Below are positions 6,279 to 13,540 of a stretch of 25,297 bases of DNA, piece after piece (the first letter of the stretch is position 1; each line of letters begins with the position of its first letter). The stretch is from a virus: the IMG/VR virus record IMGVR_UViG_3300030333_007629, positions 1 to 25,297 of that record. The stretch is one strand, 5' to 3'. The notes under the pieces are model-generated. The model was not told where the DNA came from, did no database searches, and saw only the letters and a program-made list of their open reading frames with translations. The translations under genes were made by a program, and so were the position numbers.

Positions 6279-6440
6279 ATGGATCATCGCGATGCATTAT
6301 GGGATCAGGCTATTCGATTAGTTAGAGCTTACGATAATGCATCGCGAGCAGGAAACCAAAATGCAGCAAAGATCCATAGAGCTGCATTATATGAAACATT
6401 AAAAAAATTAGGAGTAGTACATTATGGAAAAAATACTTAA
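6279..6440 (+). CDS. 53-residue hypothetical helical protein
   Basis: A short open frame, ATG at 6279 to TAA at 6440, between the ArdA-like gene and the next gene, which it overlaps by 17 bases. The product begins MDHRDALWDQAIRLVRAYDN and is predicted to be two amphipathic helices with many Ala and Arg. It fills the only gap in a dense gene string and has a protein-like composition, which supports it. The ribosome binding site is weak. No family recognised. Confidence 0.5.
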   Translation: MDHRDALWDQAIRLVRAYDNASRAGNQNAAKIHRAALYETLKKLGVVHYGKNT

Positions 6441-6606
6441 GCATGGTGGCCAACGAAAAAACGCAACTGGAAAAAAAAGCCCAATGGTGAATTTAGTCGT
6501 GCCTGAAGAAATGTTGGTCAAAATAGAGGATATGGCTTGGTCGAATAGGATCACAAAAAGCGAGGCGATTAGACAACTTATTGCGAGAGGATTGAAGAAT
6601 GCCTGA
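6424..6606 (+). CDS. CopG/ribbon-helix-helix-like protein
   Basis: A 60-residue basic protein. Residues 19-58 read SPMVNLVVPEEMLVKIEDMA, then NRITKSEAIRQLIARGL: a strand and two helices in the order of CopG/Arc repressors, with the typical S-E-A-I-R-Q-L-I start of the second helix. AGGAG lies 9 bases before the ATG. The stop overlaps the ParB-like gene by 8 bases, so the two are translationally linked. It may be a phage regulator. The repeated palindromes are possible targets, but this is a guess. Confidence 0.7.
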   Translation: MEKILKHGGQRKNATGKKSPMVNLVVPEEMLVKIEDMAWSNRITKSEAIRQLIARGLKNA

Positions 6607-7099
6607 AAGTGCTGCTATTTGGGAAGACATTAATGAGCTCGTACCATGGGACCAAAACCCAAGAATAAATGATCATGCTGTTCAAAATGTTGCTGATAGC
6701 ATAAAGAGGTTTGGTTTTGCATCGCCAATAGTAGCAAGATTAGCTGATAAAATGGTGATTGCTGGACATACTAGATTAAAGGCAGCAAAGAGTCTTGGAC
6801 TTGATAAAGTGCCGGTCAGATATTTAGATATAGATCCAGCAGATGCAAAAATGTTAGCTCTTGCGGACAATAAAATTGGAGAAATAGCAGATTGGGATCA
6901 AGAAGGATTAATTAACATTCTTAACGATTTAAAAGTTAGTTATGATATATCAGAATTAGGCTTTTCTACACAAGAGCTAGAAAAGCTTTTAGTTGAACCA
7001 AGCACTTATTTTCATGAAGAAGATAAAGAAATAAGTCTTGCTGATTTTGATAATTTTGATCATTGCTGTCCTAGGTGCGGGTTTGAATTTAATGATTAA
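6599..7099 (+). CDS. ParB-like (ParB/Srx fold) protein with C-terminal zinc knuckle
   Basis: A 166-residue protein. Residues 10-90 hold the ParB N-terminal domain: NPR at 20-22, SIKRFGFASPIVA at 34-46 and GHTRLKAAKSLG at 56-67. The family contains CTP- and DNA-binding proteins, and phages often encode a single-domain form next to a DNA methyltransferase or terminase. The end, CCPRCGFEF, offers a C-x2-C zinc-binding pair. There is no helix-turn-helix domain as in plasmid or chromosome ParB and no ParA nearby, so partitioning is unlikely. It overlaps the C5 methyltransferase by 8 bases, so the two probably work together in DNA modification. Confidence 0.85.
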   Translation: MPESAAIWEDINELVPWDQNPRINDHAVQNVADSIKRFGFASPIVARLADKMVIAGHTRLKAAKSLGLDKVPVRYLDIDPADAKMLALADNKIGEIADWDQEGLINILNDLKVSYDISELGFSTQELEKLLVEPSTYFHEEDKEISLADFDNFDHCCPRCGFEFND

Positions 7100-8138
7100 A
7101 AAGACGAATGGAATTTGGTATTTGAAAAATGCATATATGCCAAAAAATTTAGGGAAAGTCTTTTCGTGCTTTTCATGTGCTGGCGGATCAACTATGGGAT
7201 ATAAGCTTGCTGGGTTTGATGTTATTGGTAATTGTGAAATTGACCCAAAAGTCGCTAAGCTATATATAGAAAATCACAACCCAAAATATCCATTTGTTTG
7301 CTCAATTCGAGATTTAATAAAAAGTCAATCTTTGCCTAGCGAATTGTATAATCTAGACATTCTTGATGGATCCCCTCCTTGTACCTCTTTTTCTTTATCA
7401 GGAAACAGAGAAAAAGATTGGGGAAAAGTGAAAAAGTTCTCGGAGGGGCAATCTTTACAAAGATTGGATGATTTATTTTTTGAATTTATTGCTTTAGGTA
7501 AAAGACTTCAACCTAAAGTTATAATAGCTGAAAATGTTAATGGGATTTTAACTGGCACTGCTAAAGGATATATTAAAGAAATAAATAAATCTTATGATAA
7601 GGCTAATTATAATTTGCAAATTTTTAAATTAAATGGTGCAAATATGGGGATAGGGCAAGCTAGAGGAAGAGTATTTTTTATTGCTATTAGAAAAGATTTA
7701 TTTGCAAAAAAATTAAAATTAAACTTTAAAGAGAAACAAATTACACTAGGGCAAATAGAAAAACAAATTTTTGGAATAAAAGATGAATTTAAAAAATTAA
7801 CTCCAAATTTATTTAAATATTGGAAGATGTCTATCCCAGGCAATTGTTTAAACAAAGTCCATCCAAAAGGTAATCTTTTTAATTATTTTAGATTAAGCAA
7901 AAATAAGCCTATAAACACAATAACAGCTTCTATGGCTTTATGTCACTATAAAGAGCCTCGCTTTTTATCGTTAAATGAAGTCACTGCGGCATCATCTTTC
8001 CCTTTTGATTTTAATTGGCTTGATTGGTCGTTTTCAAAGAAATGGTGGGCCATGGGAATGTCGGTCCCTCCTTTTATGATGCAAAGGATCGCTTTAGAAG
8101 TTGGGGACCAATGGTTATGGCGCGAAGAAGTAAATTAA
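7092..8138 (+). CDS. DNA (cytosine-5) methyltransferase
   Basis: A 348-residue enzyme of the usual length for the family. Motif I is SCFSCAGGSTMGYKLAGFD at about 25-43, motif IV is GSPPCTSFS with catalytic Cys 97, motif VI is ENV at 147-149, motif VIII is QARGRVFF near 189-196, and motif X is GMSVPPFMMQRIA near the end. All key residues are present, so it should be active, moving a methyl group from S-adenosylmethionine to C5 of cytosine. The ATG at 7092 overlaps the ParB-like gene by 8 bases and is preferred over an earlier in-frame start inside that gene; an ATG at 7137 is also possible. The likely role is protection of phage DNA from restriction. The target sequence cannot be read from the protein. 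Confidence 0.93.
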   Translation: MIKKTNGIWYLKNAYMPKNLGKVFSCFSCAGGSTMGYKLAGFDVIGNCEIDPKVAKLYIENHNPKYPFVCSIRDLIKSQSLPSELYNLDILDGSPPCTSFSLSGNREKDWGKVKKFSEGQSLQRLDDLFFEFIALGKRLQPKVIIAENVNGILTGTAKGYIKEINKSYDKANYNLQIFKLNGANMGIGQARGRVFFIAIRKDLFAKKLKLNFKEKQITLGQIEKQIFGIKDEFKKLTPNLFKYWKMSIPGNCLNKVHPKGNLFNYFRLSKNKPINTITASMALCHYKEPRFLSLNEVTAASSFPFDFNWLDWSFSKKWWAMGMSVPPFMMQRIALEVGDQWLWREEVN

Positions 8139-8545
8139 ATCAAGAAGTACAAACAAGAATAATTCAAGCAATTCAGGCTGGATCGACTTATGAATTTGCA
8201 GCCCAATTTGCTGGTATCACAAGAACTACTCTTTTTTATTGGTTAAGGCGAGGAGAAGAGCAATCAACTGGAATTTACAGAACATTTTTTAACGCTTTTA
8301 AAAAGGCAGAAGGTGTTGCATGCGTTGGCTCATTAGCAATAATCAATAAAGAGGCTCGAGAAGGCAATTGGCAAGCAGCGGCCTGGCTACTAGAACGGCG
8401 GTTTGGCTATTCAAGAGATGGACCTCCTCCTATACAAATAACAATTGACACTGAACATCTTGATATGAAAACCTTAATAAATGAGTATAATTCAGGAATA
8501 AAAGAACTTATTACAGGACCAGTCATAGATCTTGACGAAGAATGA
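8111..8545 (+). CDS. terminase small subunit-like protein
   Basis: A 144-residue protein. Residues about 10-45 hold a helix-turn-helix (EFAAQFAGITRTTLFYWLRR), followed by FFNAFKKAEG and the helical stretch EGNWQAAAWLLERRFG. This order is common in small terminase subunits of the phBC6A51-HTH type. They recognise the packaging site and hand the DNA to the large subunit. GGGG lies 5 bases before ATG 8111, and a second ATG at 8117 is also usable. It overlaps the end of the methyltransferase. The large subunit is two genes downstream, not next to it. Confidence 0.75.
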   Translation: MVMARRSKLNQEVQTRIIQAIQAGSTYEFAAQFAGITRTTLFYWLRRGEEQSTGIYRTFFNAFKKAEGVACVGSLAIINKEAREGNWQAAAWLLERRFGYSRDGPPPIQITIDTEHLDMKTLINEYNSGIKELITGPVIDLDEE

Positions 8546-9291
8546 ACAACCCTAACAAAAAGAGCAAAATGAATAAAATATTAAAAAGTTATCTTTGGAA
8601 TAAAACATCTGAAATTAGCAAAACATCAATTGATACTGAAATAGTTGATTGGCTAAATTCATCAGCAAATAATAAGAGCATTTGGGAGGTATCCTGCCTC
8701 AAAGAAGATCTGCCATATAAAAGATCAACGATATATAGAGCAATTTATAGACTGGCCGCCCTAGAAAAGATCGGATTCGCTTCTAGGTTTACTCATAATT
8801 TTAGTCACTGTAATGAAACCAAAAAGCTGCCTTATTCGATCAAAATTGTAGTTTGGTCAATAAATCACAAATTATATGTTCCATTGAAAGAGGATTATAT
8901 CGATCCTGATATGCCAGAACAAGTTCCTCTATTTGGATATGATTTTACCGCTCTATCAAATGAACAGCTTGCAGAAGTTATTGAAAGAGCTCAATGGCAG
9001 CAGATTCATCGTGGAGTAAGGGAAAGATATGCCATTCTCCCTAAAGAAGCGATTAATAAATTAACCGATATATTTTGCAAAATAAATATTAGTGATCCAG
9101 TACATTATGCCTATTCTGATAATGAAATAAGCTTCATGACATTTACAGCTATAAAGACAATGCCTATTGATATAGTTATCGATACTGGTTTTGGACCGAA
9201 TCGTTATAATTGCAGATCTTTAACTATTTTTGGAGAGGAAATATTAAGAGCAACCAATTCAATGTTGGGAGGTTTCGGCAATGAGACGTAA
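8542..9291 (+). CDS. hypothetical protein with N-terminal winged-helix-like region
   Basis: A 249-residue protein overlapping the small terminase gene by 4 bases (ATGA). Residues about 35-85 (DWLNSSANNKSIWEVSCLKE, then STIYRAIYRLAALEKIGFAS) look like a winged helix. The rest (ERYAILPKEAINKLTDIF and a beta-rich end) matches nothing I recognise. It lies between the two terminase genes and is co-translated with them, so a role in packaging or in its control is possible. No enzyme motif is visible. Confidence 0.6.
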   Translation: MNNPNKKSKMNKILKSYLWNKTSEISKTSIDTEIVDWLNSSANNKSIWEVSCLKEDLPYKRSTIYRAIYRLAALEKIGFASRFTHNFSHCNETKKLPYSIKIVVWSINHKLYVPLKEDYIDPDMPEQVPLFGYDFTALSNEQLAEVIERAQWQQIHRGVRERYAILPKEAINKLTDIFCKINISDPVHYAYSDNEISFMTFTAIKTMPIDIVIDTGFGPNRYNCRSLTIFGEEILRATNSMLGGFGNET

Positions 9292-9622
9292 ATTTAACAG
9301 AGATTACCTTGTTACAAAACCTCCACAAAAAGGCCTTCATTTTCCTAAAGTTTATGATGAATCGAATTATTCGAATAGGTCAAAATTTAATCACTGGTTT
9401 TGTCGCATGATTGCTCAGCTGCAAATATCAAATAAGCAATTTGCCGTTTTATCAGGACAGCCCTATGAAACAATTATGGGCTGGCGAACAAAGCACAATC
9501 CGCAAAGATGGGGTAGATTTAAAATTGCAGAGACATTTAGTTCATTAGGATTAGGGGACAAAAAAGATCTTTTTAAACGAATAGAATTATTGTGCAATAG
9601 TGAAAAAAAGAAAGTTTCATAA
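9281..9622 (+). CDS. HTH-like hypothetical protein before the large terminase
   Basis: A 113-residue basic protein. GGGAGG lies before the ATG and the start overlaps the previous gene by 11 bases. Residues about 42-70 (RMIAQLQISNKQFAVLSGQP, YETIMGW) resemble a Cro/CI-type helix-turn-helix in which the recognition helix would be PYETIMGWR. Its end overlaps the start of the large terminase by 23 bases. It could be a transcription regulator or a DNA-site recogniser for packaging; the sequence does not decide. Confidence 0.6.
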   Translation: MRRKFNRDYLVTKPPQKGLHFPKVYDESNYSNRSKFNHWFCRMIAQLQISNKQFAVLSGQPYETIMGWRTKHNPQRWGRFKIAETFSSLGLGDKKDLFKRIELLCNSEKKKVS

Positions 9623-11060
9623 AGCACGAGAAAACCTTTTAATGGTTTTACAATCCTATCCGCTAGCAATTTCAAGCCTTTGGGAACCTCACTGTCATAG
9701 GTGGGATGGATTATCTGGTAAAAGTAAGCGGATAAAAGGATGCGGTAAGAAAATGGATCGCATTAATCTTGGTCGATATAAATGTTTTCATTGTGATATT
9801 GAGGAGGATCGAACATCCCAAAAAGAAGCACTTTTGCGATTGATTTATGCAAAAGAAGCATTTCTTTGTACTGGTGGCAATAGAGCTGGCAAAACTGAAA
9901 TCGGAGCAATGTTGGCAGTGGCTGTTGCTGCTGGATCAAATCAATGGTGGGTGCGTGAATGGCTTTCTATTAATAATTTGCCTCAAACTCTTATACAGAA
10001 AGATCCTCAAACTGTTTGGTATGTCGCGCTTTCTTATGGCGATGCATTAGAGTACGGAAGGCCAAAACTTGAAAAATATGCACCGCAAGGAACAAAATAT
10101 CGTAGATGGAAAGCGCAGGATCGAGCATCTATGATTTTACCAAATGGCGGCAAAATTGTTAGCCTATCAAACTCAGCCGGAAGAGAAGCATTTCAAGGAT
10201 CTGCTGTAAAATTGGTTTGGATAGATGAAGAGCCTGACCAAGAAGTATTTGAAGAGTGCCTACTGCGAATAATAGATAAAAAAGGCCGCATAATGATAAC
10301 CGCCACTCCACTCAAGGGATTAACGTTTTTGCATGATATATTTGTAGATCAAAATCCAATTGGCTTTGATCATTATGCAATATCCGGCTTGGACAATCCA
10401 TATATAAGCAGCCCTAAATTGAGGCGTGCAGTTTCTCATTTATCAGAAGCATCACAGCAAGCTAGACTTTTTGGTTCATTTACTAGCCAAAGCGGATTGG
10501 TCTATCCTGAATTTGATCGTGCGATTCATACCTGCAAACCATTCGATATTCCAGATCATTGGCCGCGTGATATGACTATTGATTTTGGTGTTCGGAATCC
10601 ATTTGCAGCATTATGGGTTGCTCATGACATGGATAATGATATTCTTTACGTATACAGAGAATATTTTAAAACAGAAAAAACAACCCTTGAAAATGGCCGG
10701 ATGATTCGAGCTCTTAGTGCTAGAGATCCTGAACTACGGTGGATTGTAGCTGATCCAGAGTCCAAAGATGGTCGATTATTGCTTTCAAGAGAACTTGGCA
10801 TGCAAACCAAACCAGCTCCAAAACATTATGGAGTTATGGAGACCATAAACATGGTTAAAGACCGGTTAAAGCTAAATGCAGAAGGAAAGCCTGCCCTTAT
10901 TATATTTGATAACTGTAGGGAGCTACTAAAAGAGTTTCGTAAATATAAATGGAAAAAAACAGCAGGAAAAGATCAGCCGGAAAAATTACACGATCATGGC
11001 CTTGATGCTATCCGCTATGAAATTTGTTTCCTTTATCGTTATAAAAAGTTTCGAAGTTAA
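9600..11060 (+). CDS. terL: terminase large subunit
   Basis: A 486-residue motor and nuclease that pumps DNA into the prohead. The Walker A motif is GGNRAGKT at about 92-99, Walker B is LVWIDEE at 205-211 and the coupling motif is TATP near 234-237. The nuclease domain starts at TIDFG with Asp near 328, then VADPES, and ends with HDHGLDAIRY. Before the ATPase, residues 31-65 hold HCH, GCG and CFHC, a likely zinc-binding element seen only in some terminases. The frame starts with GTG at 9600 with no good ribosome binding site; an ATG at 9642 is the other choice but would cut only the first 14 residues. Overlap with the preceding gene suggests coupled translation. Confidence 0.95.
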   Translation: MKKRKFHKARENLLMVLQSYPLAISSLWEPHCHRWDGLSGKSKRIKGCGKKMDRINLGRYKCFHCDIEEDRTSQKEALLRLIYAKEAFLCTGGNRAGKTEIGAMLAVAVAAGSNQWWVREWLSINNLPQTLIQKDPQTVWYVALSYGDALEYGRPKLEKYAPQGTKYRRWKAQDRASMILPNGGKIVSLSNSAGREAFQGSAVKLVWIDEEPDQEVFEECLLRIIDKKGRIMITATPLKGLTFLHDIFVDQNPIGFDHYAISGLDNPYISSPKLRRAVSHLSEASQQARLFGSFTSQSGLVYPEFDRAIHTCKPFDIPDHWPRDMTIDFGVRNPFAALWVAHDMDNDILYVYREYFKTEKTTLENGRMIRALSARDPELRWIVADPESKDGRLLLSRELGMQTKPAPKHYGVMETINMVKDRLKLNAEGKPALIIFDNCRELLKEFRKYKWKKTAGKDQPEKLHDHGLDAIRYEICFLYRYKKFRS

Positions 11061-11069
11061 AATTATTTT

Positions 11070-11152
11070 GAAATAAATAAAAATAACTCTGCGAACTACA
11101 AGATAGTATGTTATTATATTGATATAAGAACAAAACAACAAAGGAGCACAAA
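11070..11152 (+). promoter_or_regulatory. promoter/leader module M3 (hybrid)
   Basis: An A/T tract (AAATAAATAAAAATAACT) begins just after the terminase stop. The right palindrome arm TATTATATTG (11112-11121) and the extended -10 TGT-TATTAT are kept, but the left arm reads AAGATAGTA and no longer pairs. The left half resembles modules M4 and M5, so this copy looks like a recombinant of the two types. CAA leader and AAAGGAGCA follow. Confidence 0.7.
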
Positions 11153-11407
11153 ATGAACAATATAAATATCAAAATCCAAATTTTAGAGCTTAAAGACCAG
11201 CTAATGGGTAAAGATATTGGCTGGAATAGTGACGAAGCAAATGAGGCTATTTTAAATGAAGTTAAAGAAGCTTTATATATGGATTTTACTGTTACTGTTG
11301 GTTTTGTTTTAACTTTAAAAGACCAGCTAATGGGTAAAGATATTGGCTGGAATAGTGACGAAGCAAATGAAGCTATTTTAAATGAAATTAAAATTATTCT
11401 AAAATAA
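11153..11407 (+). CDS. hypothetical protein made of two near-identical repeats
   Basis: An 84-residue acidic helical protein. Residues 13-38 and 55-80 are copies of LKDQLMGKDIGWNSDEANEA followed by ILNE(V/I)K, joined by a 17-residue linker that looks hydrophobic (DFTVTVGFVLTL). The DNA copies differ at 2 of 75 bases, so the duplication is very recent. AAAGGAGC lies before the ATG. No family recognised. Its stop lies in the A/T tract of the next module. Confidence 0.65.
   Translation: MNNINIKIQILELKDQLMGKDIGWNSDEANEAILNEVKEALYMDFTVTVGFVLTLKDQLMGKDIGWNSDEANEAILNEIKIILK
11192..11392 (+). repeat. 75-bp direct repeat (two copies) within one gene
   Basis: 11192-11266 and 11318-11392 match at 73 of 75 positions, 126 bases apart and in the same frame. 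The two differences are one silent change (GAG/GAA) and one Val to Ile change. Confidence 0.9.
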
Positions 11408-11484
11408 ATAAATTTAACTGTTTACATCAAGTTATTAACATAGTATAATACTATATAAGAACAAAACAACAAAGGAGCACAAAA
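11401..11484 (+). promoter_or_regulatory. promoter/leader module M4 (TTTACA-17-TATAAT type)
   Basis: TTTACA (11421-11426) and TATAAT (11444-11449) are 17 bases apart, a near-ideal sigma70 promoter. A 15-bp palindrome with arms ATAGTAT and ATACTAT (11440-11454) covers the -10. Next come ATAAGAAC, the CAA leader and AAAGGAGCA. The module is almost the same as M5, with three differences over about 84 bases. Confidence 0.85.
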
Positions 11485-11679
11485 ATGAAACACCAAAATA
11501 ATCCAGTACCATTAGCGGATATTAAATGGACCTATAGTCAAGTACATTCTAAAATGTATTATAAGGGTCTTAGCCTTGATGAGGCATGTAAAGCTGTTGA
11601 AGCAACCTTTGACGGATCTCAGCCTAAAGGTCTTTTTAAAGCTGTAAAATTATACTATAAACACCTACAAAATAAATAA
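11485..11679 (+). CDS. small hypothetical protein
   Basis: A 64-residue basic protein, predicted helical, with the centre KMYYKGLSLDEACKAVEATF and the end LFKAVKLYYKHLQNK. No family recognised. It stands alone as a cassette between two nearly identical promoter modules (M4 before it, M5 over its end). Its stop codon lies in the A/T tract of M5. AAAGGAGC precedes the ATG. Confidence 0.65.
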   Translation: MKHQNNPVPLADIKWTYSQVHSKMYYKGLSLDEACKAVEATFDGSQPKGLFKAVKLYYKHLQNK

Positions 11680-11751
11680 ATTTAACTGTTTACATCAAGT
11701 TGTTAACATAGTATAATAATATATAAGAACAAAACAACAAAGGAGCACAAA
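11669..11751 (+). promoter_or_regulatory. promoter/leader module M5 (TTTACA-17-TATAAT type)
   Basis: TTTACA (11689-11694) and TATAAT (11712-11717) are 17 bases apart. Compared with M4, one change (C to A after the -10) breaks the small palindrome, so the two promoters may differ in control while keeping the same basal strength. The same CAA leader and AAAGGAGCA follow. Confidence 0.85.
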
Positions 11752-11985
11752 ATGGTAATAGCTAGAAAATCAAACGATAAATTAAAATACATGATTATAA
11801 CGGAAGGTTCTAAAATTACATTAATCAGGAAGTGGTTACAAAAAAATCAAATTGTATGTGTATCTCCAAAAGCAAAATCATACATAATAAAAATTTGTAA
11901 AAGACAAAAAGATATTGAAAAAGCCAAAAAGTTAGAGGTTGATGAAATATATGAGTATTTTACTGGATGCATAACACCACAATAA
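11752..11985 (+). CDS. small basic hypothetical protein
   Basis: A 77-residue Lys-rich protein (MVIARKSNDKLKYMIITEGS ...) with a mixed strand and helix pattern and the helix KRQKDIEKAKKLEVDEIYEY near the end. No family recognised. AAAGGAGC lies 8 bases before the ATG. Module M5 drives it and, since no terminator follows, probably also the Rad52/Erf-like gene and those after it up to 13540. Confidence 0.65.
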   Translation: MVIARKSNDKLKYMIITEGSKITLIRKWLQKNQIVCVSPKAKSYIIKICKRQKDIEKAKKLEVDEIYEYFTGCITPQ

Positions 11986-12009
11986 ATTTAAATAAAAGAG
12001 CAAAAAAAA

Positions 12010-12471
12010 ATGATTATAAAAAAAGCAACCGAAAAAATAAAATGTTCCAAGTGTGATAATTGGTCCGATTATATAATTCAGATTGATAATAAAATATATG
12101 GAGCATGTGAACTACATAAGCCGAGCACAATGCAAATATTAAGAGCTCAAGGTCACATCATCAGCTTAAAGAATAAAGAATACGTTTTATTCTCCGGTTT
12201 ATTAAATATTGCACATCAAAGTGGTCTAAAATCTATCAAAACAAAGATAATCGAATTTGATTATGAGGATAAATTTTGTTTAGTAGAAGCAACTGTTGAA
12301 GGCGATCGTGGCATCTATATTGGACATGGAGATGCAGATCCATCAAATGTTAGCAAAAAGATTTTATCAGCATTTATTCGAATGGCCGAAACTCGAGCAA
12401 TTGCAAGAGCATTGAGATTTTATACTGGGCTTGGGATGACCTGTGCCGAAGAACTACCACCACAAAATTAA
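12010..12471 (+). CDS. putative Rad52/Erf-like single-strand annealing protein with zinc motif
   Basis: A 153-residue protein. Residues 12-36 hold C-x2-C ... C-x2-H (CSKC and CELH), a likely zinc site. Residues 57-147 read FSGLLNIAHQSG ... ATVEGDRGIYIGHGDADPSN ... MAETRAIARALRFYTGLGM. The G-x-G-x-A stretch, followed by a helix with ETRA-x-ARALR and a Gly-rich end, resembles the signature of Rad52/Erf-type phage annealing proteins, which pair complementary single strands in recombination. The likeness is by pattern only. A short ribosome binding site (AAGAG) precedes the A-rich start. It neighbours small helical genes and a methyltransferase. Confidence 0.5.
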   Translation: MIIKKATEKIKCSKCDNWSDYIIQIDNKIYGACELHKPSTMQILRAQGHIISLKNKEYVLFSGLLNIAHQSGLKSIKTKIIEFDYEDKFCLVEATVEGDRGIYIGHGDADPSNVSKKILSAFIRMAETRAIARALRFYTGLGMTCAEELPPQN

Positions 12472-12482
12472 GGATCAACAAA

Positions 12483-12635
12483 ATGAAAACAAAAAAAGAA
12501 CTATTACAAGAAAAGATTAATAAATTAAATCGCCGGAGAAAAGAGGCTATGGAGATCAAAGATTGGATGCTAGCTGCAGATCTTGAGATAAGAATAATCA
12601 AATCACAAAATAAACTAAGAAAGATGAGGAAATAA
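12483..12635 (+). CDS. 50-residue basic coiled-coil protein
   Basis: ATG at 12483 with AAGGAT before it, TAA at 12635, and the next ATG follows directly. The product is one long basic amphipathic helix with many Lys, Arg and Glu (MKTKKELLQEKINKLNRRRK ...), probably a short coiled coil. It fits exactly between its neighbours with its own ribosome binding site, which supports it as a real gene. Function unknown. Confidence 0.6.
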   Translation: MKTKKELLQEKINKLNRRRKEAMEIKDWMLAADLEIRIIKSQNKLRKMRK

Positions 12636-12932
12636 ATGCTTACTGAACAATTAGAGGCTGCTATTTTAGAAAGCATTACATATGTTAGACGAACTCATGA
12701 TTTGAAAATGCACGTTGATCGAAAATATATGGATTATCTTTCTAGGCTACGAAATCAAATATCCGCGTATAAACTAAACAGATCCGAAGCAGAAATTGAT
12801 GATCTCTGTTTTGCTATTATACGCGATGATGGTTTGACTACTGATCAAATTAAAATGGCATTTGATTTGAATGATAGTTTATTTTTAATGATGATCCACA
12901 GAATGAAAGCCCGTGAAAATTTATATAAATGA
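12636..12932 (+). CDS. small helical hypothetical protein
   Basis: A 98-residue helical protein with GAGG before the ATG, which follows the previous stop without a gap; its end overlaps the methyltransferase by 4 bases. The second half (EAEIDDLCFAIIRDDGLTTD QIKMAFDL) has the look of a small helix-turn-helix unit. No clear family. Translational coupling suggests that it works with the methyltransferase or the annealing-type protein. Confidence 0.6.
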   Translation: MLTEQLEAAILESITYVRRTHDLKMHVDRKYMDYLSRLRNQISAYKLNRSEAEIDDLCFAIIRDDGLTTDQIKMAFDLNDSLFLMMIHRMKARENLYK

Positions 12933-13540
12933 TTAACATAGAAAACATCGATTGTATGATACGACTAAAAGAAGCGCCGGATAACTATTGGGATCTGGCT
13001 ATCGTCGACCCGCCATATGGGATTGGTGGCGGGTCCTGCACAACCAAAAAAGTAAATTGGGATGATTCAAAAATTCCAAATAAACAGTATTTCCAGGAAT
13101 TAATAAGAGTCTCTAAAAACCAGATAATATGGGGGGGGAATTATATGTCAGCAAATATCCCCTACCACAGTAAACATACTATTATATGGGATAAACAAAA
13201 TGGCGACTCATTTATGTCTGATGGTGAAATTGCTTTCACTTCATTTAATAAAAACACAACAAAATTTTATCGGCTATTTTGGATGTCTAATATGATGAAA
13301 AAATACGAAAAACCAATAATACATCCAACCCAAAAACCAGTATCTTTATATTTATGGATATTAGAGAACTATGCTAACCATGGTGATAGAATCCTTGATA
13401 CACATCTAGGTAGTGGTTCTATTGCTTTAGCTTGTCACGATATGGGTTTTTATCTAGATGGCTACGAACTAGACGAAGAGTATTATAATGCAGCATTAAA
13501 ACGATTACAAAACCATCAAAGGCAATTAAAATTGTTTTGA
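12929..13540 (+). CDS. DNA N6-adenine (or N4-cytosine) methyltransferase
   Basis: A 203-residue enzyme. Motif IV is DPPYG at 27-31, HPTQKP lies at 132-137, and the S-adenosylmethionine site DTHLGSGS lies at 157-164. Motif IV before motif I is the beta-type order. DPPY is found mostly in adenine methyltransferases, though N4-cytosine is not fully excluded. WGGNY at 68-72 is intact across a G8 run, so that run is not a frameshift. The last five residues, QLKLF, match the QL-x-LF pattern bound by the bacterial sliding clamp. The phage probably methylates its DNA against restriction. The short length, with little target-recognition domain, leaves the target site open. Confidence 0.9.
   Translation: MINIENIDCMIRLKEAPDNYWDLAIVDPPYGIGGGSCTTKKVNWDDSKIPNKQYFQELIRVSKNQIIWGGNYMSANIPYHSKHTIIWDKQNGDSFMSDGEIAFTSFNKNTTKFYRLFWMSNMMKKYEKPIIHPTQKPVSLYLWILENYANHGDRILDTHLGSGSIALACHDMGFYLDGYELDEEYYNAALKRLQNHQRQLKLF

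Noticed and set aside
6599-7099. Plasmid-type ParABS partition locus
   Set aside because: There is no ParA and no ParB helix-turn-helix domain, and the neighbour is a methyltransferase.
13131-13138. G8 run in the adenine methyltransferase, considered as a frameshift or sequence error
   Set aside because: The conserved WGGNY segment is intact across the run and all motifs before and after it are in one frame.
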